17,066 bases of DNA from an uncultured Halieaceae bacterium (GTDB lineage Bacteria; Pseudomonadota; Gammaproteobacteria; Pseudomonadales; Halieaceae), in NCBI GenBank assembly GCA_913063005.1, contig CAJXZI010000014.1:1-17066 (forward strand), written 5' to 3'. The position numbers and the translations under genes are program-made. The notes below the pieces were generated by a model, which ran no database searches, was not told the DNA's origin, and worked only from the letters and a program-made list of their open reading frames with translations. Of the stretch, positions 1-7,435 are shown in pieces; position 1 is the stretch's first letter; the number at the start of each line of letters is the position of its first letter.

Positions 1-249
1 CATAACTATACGCATTTGATGGAGCAGCCCACGATCTTTTATGCAGCTGTTCTTATTCTGGCAATGGCGGGTGATACATCAACCTATTCACTCTACGCTG
101 CCTGGACATACACCGTAGCGCGGATTGTCCATAGTTTTTGGCAGATGTACGTCAACACCATCACCATTCGATTTTTGTTGTTCTTGATCGCAACACTCGC
201 TTTGACAATGCTGACCGTGCACGCGGTGATGTTTACAGTCCAGCTCTAA
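1..249 (+). CDS. MAPEG-family membrane protein, 3' partial
   Basis: This is the C-terminal part of a gene whose start lies before the window; the frame is open from base 1 to the TAA at 247-249. The visible protein reads HNYTHLMEQPTIFYA, then a hydrophobic stretch, then AWTYTVARIVHSFWQ, and ends with a second hydrophobic segment. The pattern 'N..HLMEQP..FYA' followed by 'AW.Y...R..HS' is typical of the MAPEG family (membrane-associated proteins in eicosanoid and glutathione metabolism), small proteins with four membrane segments. About the last two segments are present. The bacterial members of this type have no assigned substrate, so no specific reaction is claimed. The ATG at 19 is internal, because the homologous motif begins before it. 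It has no obvious tie to the sugar genes downstream. Confidence 0.75.
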   Translation, partial: HNYTHLMEQPTIFYAAVLILAMAGDTSTYSLYAAWTYTVARIVHSFWQMYVNTITIRFLLFLIATLALTMLTVHAVMFTVQL

Positions 250-294
250 CTGAGCACGTGTTGGACCTAGTTTATTGTCTAACACTTTACCGAC

Positions 295-318
295 CGGCTG
301 ATGCGGAGGCATCGGCCG
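295..318 (+). terminator. Stem-loop between the MAPEG gene and the ROK kinase gene
   Basis: A 10-bp stem pairs CGGCTGATGC (295-304) with GCATCGGCCG (309-318), with one G-U wobble and a GGAG loop. It lies 46 bp after the MAPEG stop and 34 bp before the kinase ATG. The bases after it (TCCTTCTGTCTC) are pyrimidine-rich but have no real T-run, so it is a weak candidate terminator for the MAPEG transcript or a structured leader of the kinase mRNA. The rest of 250-351 shows no gene. Confidence 0.35.
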
Positions 319-351
319 TCCTTCTGTCTCAATGGGCGCCCTGATAAGTTC

Positions 352-1272
352 ATGACGTTACCAACCATTGCAGCCGTTGAAGCTGGCGGCACAAAATTCG
401 TAATCTCGGTTTGTCGAGGCGATCAGCTTGGGAAATCGATCACCGTGCCTACTTCCGACCCCGAGACCACTCTGTCATCTGCGGTCGCCTTCATTGAGAC
501 AGAATTGCGCGGCGGCTCTCTAGATGCGGTAGGCATTGCAAGCTTTGGTCCCGTTGATGTTGACTCGGAAAGCATGTCCTTCGGCGCAATTTGCGCTACA
601 CCTAAACTGGGCTGGACTGGTGTCAATTTACGGAAGTACTTTCATTCCACTTTTAACTGCCCAGTAAATATAGAGTCAGATGTGAACGGCGCAGCACTCG
701 CTGAGGCAACCTGGGACATTGAGCGTCCAATCAACCATCTGGCGTATGTCACCGTTGGAACCGGGATTGGCGTAGGCATCGTTCACGGCGGTTTGATTAG
801 TAACGGCACATCACACCCAGAAATCGGCCATATCCGAGTTCCAAAACGTAAAGACGATAGCTCCTTTGCCGGCGTTTGTCCTTTTCACGGCGATTGCATT
901 GAAGGTCTTGCATCAGGGCCTGCCGTTTTTGAGCGATGGCAGGCGACACTCTCCGACCTTGATCAAGATCACATCGCTCATGACATCGAAGCGTTTTACC
1001 TCGGTCAACTCGCAGCGAACATAGCGCTTCATCATCGGCCCGAAGTGATTATTTTTGGTGGTGGTGTCAGTCAAACCTCAGGTTTGATTCCTCGAATACG
1101 AAAGGAATGCCAATCAGCGCTTGGTGGTTATCTGCCAGATCCAGACTCATCCGACGCTATGGCCTCGCTCATCCAGCAACCGCGCCTCGGCACGGACTCA
1201 GGTATCCGCGGCGCCCTAATGCTGGGTCAAACCGCGCTGGGTGCACATACAGCCCACTCTTACCCAATTTAG
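352..1272 (+). CDS. ROK-family sugar kinase, probable fructokinase
   Basis: A 306-residue ROK kinase, expected to phosphorylate fructose (or a similar hexose) with ATP in the cytosol. The N-terminal phosphate-binding motif is VEAGGTK (residues 9-15). The catalytic base is probably Asp110 in ESDVNGAALAE. A second ATP motif, TVGTGIGVG, covers 134-142, and GGGVSQ lies near residue 240. The zinc site is of the fructokinase type: His160 (EIGHIRV) with Cys176, His179 and Cys182 in CPFHGDC, followed by IEGLASGP as in Bacillus YdhR/GmuE-like fructokinases. I chose the ATG at 352. An in-frame ATG at 301 adds 17 non-homologous residues and lies inside the hairpin. The gene ends 106 bp before edd, and the HexR operators lie between them, so it is probably transcribed separately from the ED operon. 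Substrate choice is inferred from the family. Confidence 0.8.
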   Translation: MTLPTIAAVEAGGTKFVISVCRGDQLGKSITVPTSDPETTLSSAVAFIETELRGGSLDAVGIASFGPVDVDSESMSFGAICATPKLGWTGVNLRKYFHSTFNCPVNIESDVNGAALAEATWDIERPINHLAYVTVGTGIGVGIVHGGLISNGTSHPEIGHIRVPKRKDDSSFAGVCPFHGDCIEGLASGPAVFERWQATLSDLDQDHIAHDIEAFYLGQLAANIALHHRPEVIIFGGGVSQTSGLIPRIRKECQSALGGYLPDPDSSDAMASLIQQPRLGTDSGIRGALMLGQTALGAHTAHSYPI

Positions 1273-1275
1273 CCG

Positions 1276-1290
1276 CGTAATAAAATTACA
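1276..1290. promoter_or_regulatory. HexR operator, edd distal site
   Basis: CGTAATAAAATTACA matches the HexR consensus, as I recall it from Shewanella-type gammaproteobacteria (TGTAATWWWATTACA), at 14 of 15 positions. The arms GTAAT/ATTAC form a perfect inverted repeat around AAA. It begins 3 bp after the ROK kinase stop and is centred 51 bp upstream of the proximal edd site. Confidence 0.75.
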
Positions 1291-1326
1291 AAAACAAGCT
1301 AATATTCCGTTTTATATCGCTAATTA

Positions 1327-1341
1327 TGTATTTTTATTACA
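1327..1341. promoter_or_regulatory. HexR operator, edd proximal site
   Basis: TGTATTTTTATTACA matches TGTAATWWWATTACA at 14 of 15 positions. Its last two bases are the first two bases of the candidate -10 box CATAAT (1340-1345), so bound HexR would block RNA polymerase. The centre, 1334, is 51 bp from the distal site centre at 1283. Confidence 0.75.
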
Positions 1342-1345
1342 TAAT
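1340..1345 (+). promoter_or_regulatory. Candidate -10 box of the edd operon promoter
   Basis: CATAAT matches TATAAT at 5 of 6 positions and lies directly against the proximal HexR operator. The -35 region is poor: TCGCTA at 1317-1322 with a 17-bp spacer matches TTGACA at 3 of 6. The call rests on the -10 box and on the same operator/-10 junction being present at gap. Confidence 0.45.
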
Positions 1346-1360
1346 GAGCGCTTGATGACT

Positions 1361-1367
1361 GGGGGAA
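1361..1367 (+). promoter_or_regulatory. Ribosome binding site of edd
   Basis: GGGGGAA lies 11 bp before the ATG at 1379. It supports that start over the in-frame ATG at 1355, which has no purine-rich site in front of it, and over the frame opening at 1241 inside the kinase gene. Confidence 0.55.
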
Positions 1368-1378
1368 GACACACCGCT

Positions 1379-3184
1379 ATGCACGCTGAAATTTTGCGGG
1401 TAACGCGCGCCATCGAAGATCGCAGCAAAGACCTGCGCGACGACTACTTGAGTGACATTGAAGCAATGCGCGCGGGTGCGCCGGATCGTAAACAGTTGAG
1501 CTGTGGAAACCTTGCGCACGGCATGGCGGCTTGCTCGAGCGATGATAAGTCCGTGATCAAACTCATGGATTCAGCGAACATTGCAATCGTGACAGCGCAT
1601 AACGACATGTTGTCTGCGCATGAGCCCTACAAAGATTACCCAGAGCGTATCAAGGCTGCGGTTCGCAAAATGGGCAGCACAGCGCAGATCGCTGGGGGTG
1701 TTCCCGCCATGTGCGATGGTGTTACGCAAGGCCAGCCGGGTATGGAGCTCAGCCTTTTTAGCCGTGACATCATCGCCCAAGCTACCGCTGTCTCTCTGTC
1801 TCACCAAATGTTCGACGCAGCGCTTCTTTTAGGTGTATGCGACAAGATCATTCCCGGGCTTTTGATCGGTGCGCTGCAGTTTGGCCACCTGCCTGTGATG
1901 ACAGTTCCCGCGGGGCCGATGACTTCCGGGCTTCCCAACAAAGAAAAAGTTCGCATCCGTCAGCTTTTTGCTGAAGGCAAGATTGGTCGTGACGAGCTGC
2001 TCGAGGCTGAGAGTCAGTCATACCACTCTCCTGGCACCTGTACGTTTTATGGCACGGCCAACAGCAACCAAGTCATGGTCGAAGCCATGGGCTTGCAGCT
2101 GCCGGGCAGTTCGTTTGTGAACCCAGGCACACCGCTGCGCGACGCATTGACCGAATTTGCCGCCGAGCACGTGACTCGCATCACCGCACAAAGCCGCGAT
2201 TATCGCCCCATGGCAGAAGTCGTAGACGCACGCGCGCTGGTAAACGCACTTGTTGCTCTTCTCGCCTCAGGTGGTTCCACTAATCATTGCATCCACTTGA
2301 TCGCCATTGCGCGAGCGGCGGGCTATCGCATGAACTGGTCTGATTTCGATGCGATCTCAGCGGTGACCCCGCTCATCGCTCGGGTCTACCCGAACGGTTC
2401 TGCTGACGTAAACCACTTCCATGCAGCAGGCGGCACGGGCACCTTATTCACGGCGCTTTTAGACGCTGGGTTGATGCACGGTGATGCGAAAACCTGCTTT
2501 GGTGAAAACTTCAGCGACTTCGCTAAGGAGCCGGTACTTTCCGGAGATAAGATCGAGTGGCGCCCCGCTGCTAAGTCGAGTCTCGACCCTGAGGTTTTAA
2601 CCACCCCAGCGACACCTTTTGCGGCAAACGGCGGCGTGAAGCTGCTTGAAGGCAACCTAGGACGCAGTGTCATCAAAACGTCAGCGGTAAAAGAGCAACA
2701 CTATATTGTCGAGGCCCCGGCAGTGGTGATCGACGATCAAGACGACCTCAAGCCACTCTTTGAGGCGGGCGAACTCGACAAAGACTGCATTGTTGTGGTG
2801 CGTTTCCAGGGCCCAGCTGCGAATGGCATGCCCGAACTCCATAAACTGACGCCCATGCTTGGCGTGTTGCAAGACCGGGGGCACAAGGTAGCTCTTGTAA
2901 CAGATGGCCGCATGAGTGGCGCCTCAGGCAAAGTTCCGGCAGCTATTCACTTGGTTCCTGAAGCTTCCAAGGGTGGTTTACTGGCTAAAATACAGAATGG
3001 CGACGTGATTCGTCTCGATGCCACCACGGGCGAGTTGTCCGTCAAGGTTGATGACGGAGTGCTGGCAGCGCGTGTTGACGCAGTGGCACCTGGTGTTCCA
3101 AGAACGATCGGCCGCCACATGTTTGCAAATAACCGCAATGCCGTAAGCAGTGCGGAAGAAGGAGCTTCATCGCTCTTTAGCTGA
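1379..3184 (+). CDS. edd: Phosphogluconate dehydratase (ED dehydratase)
   Basis: A 601-residue enzyme that dehydrates 6-phosphogluconate to 2-keto-3-deoxy-6-phosphogluconate (KDPG), the committing step of the ED pathway. It belongs to the IlvD/Edd family of Fe-S dehydratases, and its length matches E. coli Edd (603). Visible family blocks are QLSCGNLAHG near residue 40, NDMLSAHEPY near 75, AMCDGVTQGQ with Cys112, GVCDKI with Cys154, SGLPNKEKVRIRQL, GSTNH, and VTDGRMSGASGKVP near the C-terminus. The conserved cysteines are the expected cluster ligands. The start MHAEILRVTRAI lines up with the E. coli N-terminus. It is the first gene of the five-gene operon, 8 bp before glk, and is controlled by two HexR operators upstream. 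Confidence 0.96.
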   Translation: MHAEILRVTRAIEDRSKDLRDDYLSDIEAMRAGAPDRKQLSCGNLAHGMAACSSDDKSVIKLMDSANIAIVTAHNDMLSAHEPYKDYPERIKAAVRKMGSTAQIAGGVPAMCDGVTQGQPGMELSLFSRDIIAQATAVSLSHQMFDAALLLGVCDKIIPGLLIGALQFGHLPVMTVPAGPMTSGLPNKEKVRIRQLFAEGKIGRDELLEAESQSYHSPGTCTFYGTANSNQVMVEAMGLQLPGSSFVNPGTPLRDALTEFAAEHVTRITAQSRDYRPMAEVVDARALVNALVALLASGGSTNHCIHLIAIARAAGYRMNWSDFDAISAVTPLIARVYPNGSADVNHFHAAGGTGTLFTALLDAGLMHGDAKTCFGENFSDFAKEPVLSGDKIEWRPAAKSSLDPEVLTTPATPFAANGGVKLLEGNLGRSVIKTSAVKEQHYIVEAPAVVIDDQDDLKPLFEAGELDKDCIVVVRFQGPAANGMPELHKLTPMLGVLQDRGHKVALVTDGRMSGASGKVPAAIHLVPEASKGGLLAKIQNGDVIRLDATTGELSVKVDDGVLAARVDAVAPGVPRTIGRHMFANNRNAVSSAEEGASSLFS

Positions 3185-3192
3185 GAATCCGT

Positions 3193-4188
3193 ATGACGAA
3201 TGCAAATTCAGACACAGCGAGCGGTCACTACCTTGTCGGCGACATAGGTGGCACCAACGCGCGCTTTGCGTTCGTTGCGCCGGACTCAACAACACCAACG
3301 TCGCTCGCTAGATATCGCGTCGCTGACTTTGCCAGCTTCGAACAAGTGCTAGAGCAACTCATCGGAGACTGGAAGAACCAAGGATTACCTGAATCAGGCC
3401 CTTCTCATACCTGTCTTGCCGTCGCCGCACCGCCCCATTTAAAAACGATCAGCTTTACCAATAGTCCATGGCGCTTTGATCGCGCGCTGCTAGGACAACA
3501 CTTGGGTGACTCGCAACTCGAGATCATTAATGATTTTGCTGCAGTCGCCAGAGCCTTGCCTGCGCTAACAGCCAGTGACGTAGAGCAGGTCGGTGCCGGT
3601 GAATCACAGCGTAATAAGCCCATGGTCTCTATCGGACCCGGAACAGGGACAGGTGTTGCCACGGTAGTGTTCGATGAGCTTGGAAAGCCAGTCATCCTAG
3701 AGGGTGAAGGCGGACATGTGGATTTTGCACCGATCACCGATATGGAATTCGAGGTACTCAAGCACCTGCGCGCACGCTTTGGTCGTGTCTCTATAGAACG
3801 ACTGTTGTGCGGAGCGGGCATCGTCAACATCTATCAAGCGCTTGCTGCGATCAGAGGCCAACAGGCAGAATTCGAGGCACCCGGCGATATCGGCGCTGCC
3901 GCGCAAAAGGATAACCCGCTCGCAAGCGAGGCAATGGCGATGTTTTTTGCTGTGCTCGGCTCGTCAGCCGGCAACCTTGCGCTCACCTCAGGCGCCCTCG
4001 GCGGCGTCTTTATAGCGGGCGGTATCGCACCGCGCTATATCGACTTACTGCGACGCAGCGATTTTCGCGCTCGCTTCTTGGCGAAAGGCCGCTTCGCTGA
4101 CTACACAACCAACATTGGCACTTACGTCATAACGCATGAAGATCCGGGGCTGCTCGGTGCGGCGCTATGGCTAGGAGACAAAGCTTAA
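3193..4188 (+). CDS. glk: Glucokinase
   Basis: A 331-residue cytosolic glucokinase of the proteobacterial Glk family (321 residues in E. coli), distinct from ROK kinases. It makes glucose 6-phosphate from glucose and ATP. The phosphate-binding motif is GDIGGTNARFAF (residues 16-27). The catalytic Asp114 lies in EIINDFAAVA. Also visible are GPGTGTGVA (148-156), GEGGHVDFAP (171-180) and GGVFIAGGI near the C-terminus. The N-terminus carries about 10 extra residues before the core (MTNANSDTAS). Only a weak AGAATC-like sequence precedes the ATG, so translation may depend on coupling to edd, 8 bp upstream. It shares its TAA boundary directly with eda. Confidence 0.95.
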   Translation: MTNANSDTASGHYLVGDIGGTNARFAFVAPDSTTPTSLARYRVADFASFEQVLEQLIGDWKNQGLPESGPSHTCLAVAAPPHLKTISFTNSPWRFDRALLGQHLGDSQLEIINDFAAVARALPALTASDVEQVGAGESQRNKPMVSIGPGTGTGVATVVFDELGKPVILEGEGGHVDFAPITDMEFEVLKHLRARFGRVSIERLLCGAGIVNIYQALAAIRGQQAEFEAPGDIGAAAQKDNPLASEAMAMFFAVLGSSAGNLALTSGALGGVFIAGGIAPRYIDLLRRSDFRARFLAKGRFADYTTNIGTYVITHEDPGLLGAALWLGDKA

Positions 4189-4815
4189 ATGACCGCTTCT
4201 TATGATTTTCTCGACACCTCTCCCGTTATCCCTGTCATTGCGATTGAGGCCATTGAACACGCAGTTCCGCTCGCCGAAGCCTTAGTAGCTGGCGGCATTG
4301 TCAATCTCGAAGTCACGCTGCGCACACAACACGGATTAGACGCTATTCGACTCATCAATGAGCAAGTACCCGGCGCCAATGTTGGCGTTGGTACTGTTTG
4401 CTCGGCCGCTGAATTCGATGCTGCCGTCGAAGCAGGCGCCTCGTTCGTCGTATCACCAGGCCAATCGGACGAATTGTTCGAGCGTGCGCTGCTGACTGAT
4501 GTACCTTTTCTAGCTGGCGCGGTCACCGCCACCGAGGCGATGGCCGCACAGTCGAGGGGGTTCAATCTTCTGAAGTTTTTTCCTGCGGGCACTTCAGGCG
4601 GTGCGGCGGCTATCAAGGCCTTTGCGGGTCCGTTTGCCGATATTCAGTTTGTGCCGACCGGCGGCATCAAACCTGAAAATGCCCAAGAATATCTTTCGCT
4701 CTCCAATGTGAGAGCCGTTGGCGGCAGTTGGTTGACGCCGGGTGATCTTATTAAAGGTGGTCGCTGGGACGAGATTGAAGCCATCGCTCGTCAAGCGTCA
4801 TCACTGAACGCATAG
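4189..4815 (+). CDS. eda: KDPG aldolase
   Basis: A 208-residue class I aldolase that cleaves KDPG to pyruvate and glyceraldehyde 3-phosphate. The Schiff-base lysine is Lys129 in LLKFFPAG. Glu41 and Arg45 in EVTLRT are the catalytic and phosphate-binding residues of the family. GVGTV (66-70) and PTGGI near residue 156 complete the barrel motifs. The E. coli GIST loop is replaced by AGAVTA here. The ATG follows the glk stop codon with no gap, which implies translational coupling, and no separate promoter is visible. The product KDPG is also the HexR effector in relatives, so this enzyme removes the inducer of its own operon. Confidence 0.95.
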   Translation: MTASYDFLDTSPVIPVIAIEAIEHAVPLAEALVAGGIVNLEVTLRTQHGLDAIRLINEQVPGANVGVGTVCSAAEFDAAVEAGASFVVSPGQSDELFERALLTDVPFLAGAVTATEAMAAQSRGFNLLKFFPAGTSGGAAAIKAFAGPFADIQFVPTGGIKPENAQEYLSLSNVRAVGGSWLTPGDLIKGGRWDEIEAIARQASSLNA

Positions 4816-4831
4816 CTGGGGGACCATCGAT

Positions 4832-6280
4832 ATGGCAGCTGTAGACCTTATTATTTTCGGTGCTTCCGGAGACCTCTCTGCGAGAAAGCTATTTCCCGCA
4901 CTGTTCCAGTTGGAGCGCCTTAATCTATTGCAGGATGATCTTCGAATTGCGGCAGTGGCGAGAGCGCAACAATCGCTTGAGGATTTTTTGCCCGTTCTAA
5001 AGGGTAAGATGTCCTCCTATATGGGCAACGACGCACCCAGCGAGGAAGAATGGGCGAGTTTCACAAAGCGGTTCAGTTATGTGGCAGTCAACTTCTCGGA
5101 GCCCGAACAATACGGCGAGTTAAGAGATTGGCTCGATGATGAGCGCGTAAGCCTGTTTTATTTCGCAACACCGCCTTCACTGTTTGCCCCTATCTGTGAG
5201 CACCTAAGCACCACTAATTGCTTGGCCGGAGACTGCCGAATCGTTGTCGAGAAACCCATTGGGGAGAATCTCGAATCATCGGTCAAAGTGAATGAGACCC
5301 TCGCGAAGTACTTTGATGAAAAAGCGATCTACCGCATCGATCATTACCTAGGCAAGGAGACCGTCCAGAACCTCCTTGTCCTACGTTTTGCTAACAGCTT
5401 CATCAATAGTCAGTGGGACAACACCTGCATTGATCACGTCCAAATCACCGTTGGTGAAATGGTGGGGATCGAGGGTCGCTGGTCCTATTACGATAAGGTC
5501 GGACAGTTGCGAGATATGGTCCAGAACCACCTCATGCAGCTTATGTGCCTGGTGGCCATGGAACCGCCAAACTCGTTGGAGGCTGAGAGCATCCGTGATG
5601 AGAAGGTAAAGATTGTTCGCGCGCTGCGGCGAATTGATGCGCAGTCCGTCACTGAGAAAGTGGTTCGGGGCCAGTACATTAATGGATGGATACGCGGCAC
5701 AGCAGTACCGGGCTACCTAGATGAAGACGGCTGTGAGATGGATAGCAGCGATACCGAGACTTATATCGCTATCAAAGCCCACATTGATAACTGGCGCTGG
5801 TCGGGTGTCCCGTTCTATCTCCGAACCGGGAAGCGCTTGCCTGAGAAGGTCACTGAAATCGTGATCCAGTACAAAAGCCTCCCGCATAATATTTTCGGTA
5901 CAGGCGCCAACATCCCCAATAAGCTTGTTATTCGCCTTCAGCCCAACGAGGGCATTGAGCTCAGCATGGTATCCAAGAAGCAGAGCCTCAAAGAGCGCAT
6001 GTCGCTGCAATCGCATCTGCTGGATCTAGATTTTAGAGAGGGAAGTGATCTTGATCGTATCCCGGACGCCTACGAACGTCTTTTTCTTGACGCCATTCAG
6101 GGTGACCAGTCGCTGTTCGTTGGCCGTGAGGAAATCGAAGAAAGCTGGAGATGGTGTGATCAACTCATCGCAGCGTGCAAAGAACAGCAGGTTCCGGCAC
6201 TGCCCTATCAAGCGGGTTCGTGGGGACCTGCAAAAGCAGAAGTTCTGATTGAAAAAGACTTCCGGAGTTGGCATGTCTAA
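4832..6280 (+). CDS. zwf: Glucose-6-phosphate 1-dehydrogenase
   Basis: A 482-residue dehydrogenase that oxidises glucose 6-phosphate to 6-phosphogluconolactone with NADP+ or NAD+. The coenzyme-binding motif GASGDLSARK lies at the N-terminus (residues 10-19), and EKPIGE follows near 144. The substrate motif RIDHYLGKE (168-176) carries Asp170 and His171. YLRTGKRLP is in the C-terminal domain. Length is close to E. coli Zwf (491). It starts 16 bp after eda behind a GGGGGACC ribosome site, and its stop overlaps the start of pgl. I see no HexR operator directly in front, unlike genomes where zwf heads the operon, so control is through the edd promoter. Confidence 0.96.
   Translation: MAAVDLIIFGASGDLSARKLFPALFQLERLNLLQDDLRIAAVARAQQSLEDFLPVLKGKMSSYMGNDAPSEEEWASFTKRFSYVAVNFSEPEQYGELRDWLDDERVSLFYFATPPSLFAPICEHLSTTNCLAGDCRIVVEKPIGENLESSVKVNETLAKYFDEKAIYRIDHYLGKETVQNLLVLRFANSFINSQWDNTCIDHVQITVGEMVGIEGRWSYYDKVGQLRDMVQNHLMQLMCLVAMEPPNSLEAESIRDEKVKIVRALRRIDAQSVTEKVVRGQYINGWIRGTAVPGYLDEDGCEMDSSDTETYIAIKAHIDNWRWSGVPFYLRTGKRLPEKVTEIVIQYKSLPHNIFGTGANIPNKLVIRLQPNEGIELSMVSKKQSLKERMSLQSHLLDLDFREGSDLDRIPDAYERLFLDAIQGDQSLFVGREEIEESWRWCDQLIAACKEQQVPALPYQAGSWGPAKAEVLIEKDFRSWHV
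6264..6267 (+). promoter_or_regulatory. Ribosome binding site of pgl, inside zwf
   Basis: GGAG lies 5 bp before the ATG at 6273. This decides the pgl start in favour of 6273 over the in-frame ATG at 6249, which would add eight residues with no family counterpart. Confidence 0.6.
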
Positions 6281-6953
6281 GCGGCATATCTTTTCCTCGC
6301 GGACCGAGCTAGACGACACACTGACGCAAGCGGTTTGTGCGCAGTTACAGGCGGGCATTGACGCTCGCGGCAAAGCGACCCTGGTTGTCTCTGGCGGAAG
6401 CACACCCAAAGGGCTGTTTGCAGCTTTATCTGAGGCCACGTTAGATTGGCAAAGCGTCACGGTGCTTTTAGCGGACGAGCGTTGGGTTGATGGATCACAC
6501 GCCGATAGTAATACCGCAATGGTGAAGAGCTTGCTGCTAACAGGTGCAGCTGCGGATGCAAAGTGGGTCGACTTTGGCGCAGGCAACGCCGATACGGACG
6601 CCGAGCTAAATCGCGTAAAGCATGAAGTAGCCAGCTTAGGGACCTTTGATGTCGTGATTTTAGGGATGGGTAACGACTCTCACACCGCATCGCTGTTCCC
6701 GTGCTCTGTTGAGCTTGACGAGGGGTTAACGACAGATGCGGTTGCTCTGATGACCCAGCCAACAACGGCTCCACACCGTAGACTGTCGCTCACAAAATCA
6801 CGATTGCTCGACACCAAGATGGGTGTCGTACATATCGTAGGCAGCACTAAGCTTGAGGTCTTTGATACCGCGACAAAGTATGCAGACGATAACCTGCACC
6901 CGATAAGTCACTTTTTCCACCACGAGCAATTCAGCCTGTGGTTCGCTGAGTAG
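6273..6953 (+). CDS. pgl: 6-phosphogluconolactonase
   Basis: A 226-residue lactonase of the SugI/DevB type that hydrolyses 6-phosphogluconolactone to 6-phosphogluconate. It links Zwf to Edd. Motifs are SGGSTPKGLF (residues 40-49), LLADERWV (65-72) and GMGNDSHTASLFP (131-143). In the last motif the usual Gly before His is Ser136, a mild departure from the common GMGxDGHTASLFP. The ATG overlaps the zwf stop by 8 bp, so the two are translationally coupled. Residues 177-226 and the following 8 bp form the first of three tandem 161-bp units (see the repeat entry); this copy is the one joined to the intact gene. It is the last gene of the ED operon. Confidence 0.94.
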   Translation: MSKRHIFSSRTELDDTLTQAVCAQLQAGIDARGKATLVVSGGSTPKGLFAALSEATLDWQSVTVLLADERWVDGSHADSNTAMVKSLLLTGAAADAKWVDFGAGNADTDAELNRVKHEVASLGTFDVVILGMGNDSHTASLFPCSVELDEGLTTDAVALMTQPTTAPHRRLSLTKSRLLDTKMGVVHIVGSTKLEVFDTATKYADDNLHPISHFFHHEQFSLWFAE

Positions 6954-6961
6954 CCATATCC

Positions 6962-7114
6962 CGATTACTCGACACCAAGATGGGTGTCGTCCATATCATA
7001 GGCGGCACTAAGCGTGCGGTCTTCGATACTGCAACAAAGTATGCGGACGATGATGTCCACCCGATTAGTCACTTTTTCCACCACGAGCAATTCAGCCTGT
7101 GGTTCGCTGAGTAA
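6962..7114 (+). pseudogene. Orphan pgl C-terminal fragment, copy 2
   Basis: This fragment encodes 50 residues matching Pgl 177-226, with V to I, S to G, L to R, E to A, N to D and L to V changes, and a TAA stop. It lacks the lactonase active-site motifs and any clear ribosome site, so it is a gene fragment. The longest internal ATG frame (6980) would give 44 residues. Its 5' part resembles the intact gene and its 3' part resembles copy 3. Confidence 0.85.
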
Positions 7115-7122
7115 CCATAACG

Positions 7123-7275
7123 CGACTGCTCGATACCAAAATGGGCGTAGTCCATATCGTAGGCAGCACTAAGCTTGCGGTCTTCGATACTGCAACAAAG
7201 TATGCGGACGATGATGTCCACCCGATTAGTCACTTTTTCCACCACGAGCAATTCAGCCTGTGGTTCGCTAGGTAA
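7123..7275 (+). pseudogene. Orphan pgl C-terminal fragment, copy 3
   Basis: This fragment encodes 50 residues matching Pgl 177-226, with only E to A, N to D, L to V and a terminal E to R change. Relative to the intact gene, 11 codons differ synonymously and 4 change the residue, which suggests the sequence diverged while it was part of a working gene. It is a fragment with no promoter, ribosome site or active-site motifs. Confidence 0.85.
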
Positions 7276-7335
7276 CTATGACGTTTACAAGTGATTTACG
7301 CTGAGATAGGCGACCAAGGGCAGACAACACGCGAC

Positions 7336-7360
7336 AAAAAAAGGGGGCACTAAGGCCCCC
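7336..7360 (-). terminator. Rho-independent terminator of gap
   Basis: Read on the minus strand, a 6-bp GC stem (GGGGGC/GCCCCC, plus-strand positions 7343-7348 and 7355-7360, 6-nt loop) is followed by seven U residues (A-run 7336-7342). It lies about 75 bp past the gap stop. On the plus strand no T-run follows the stem, so it should act poorly on the pgl transcript. The rest of 7284-7435 shows no gene, only short CTCAAAAA and GCTCTCTCA repeats. Confidence 0.85.
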
Positions 7361-7435
7361 AAACACTCACACTCAAAAACTGTTACTCAAAAACGCTCTC
7401 TCACGAAAGCTCTCTCAAAAATCCTCACCCAGAGC

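Larger units (their letters stand above)
6801..7283 (+). repeat. Three tandem 161-bp copies of the pgl 3' end
   Basis: Units run 6801-6961, 6962-7122 and 7123-7283, each exactly 161 bp: 50 codons, a stop codon and an 8-bp tail. Over the 50 codons, units 1 and 2 differ at 15 bases, 1 and 3 at 18, and 2 and 3 at 11. A 42-bp core (6906-6947 and its equivalents) is identical in all three. Each unit keeps the Pgl reading frame open to its own stop (TAG, TAA, TAA). The period is not a multiple of three, so the copies could not have been one in-frame gene in this arrangement. There is no gene, integrase or insertion sequence between the copies. Confidence 0.95.

Noticed and set aside
301..351. Upstream ATG for the ROK kinase
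   Set aside because: The extra 17 residues have no family match, and the start codon sits inside a strong hairpin.
1241..1378. Longer edd reading frame starting at 1241 (or ATG 1355)
   Set aside because: It overlaps the kinase gene and crosses both HexR operators. The E. coli-like N-terminus begins at 1379, with a ribosome site in front.
3405..3830. 141-residue minus-strand ORF
   Set aside because: It is antisense to glk, has low-complexity Ser/Thr/Pro composition and no family features.
6026..6586. 186-residue minus-strand ORF
   Set aside because: It is antisense to zwf and pgl, with no recognisable domain and no ribosome site evidence.
6954..7335. Insertion sequence or prophage remnant after pgl
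   Set aside because: No transposase or integrase fragment and no terminal inverted repeats are visible. Only the pgl-derived units are present, so integration remains a hypothesis.
7343..7360. The same hairpin as a plus-strand terminator for the ED operon
   Set aside because: No T-run follows it on the plus strand; the A-run on its other side makes it a minus-strand terminator for gap.
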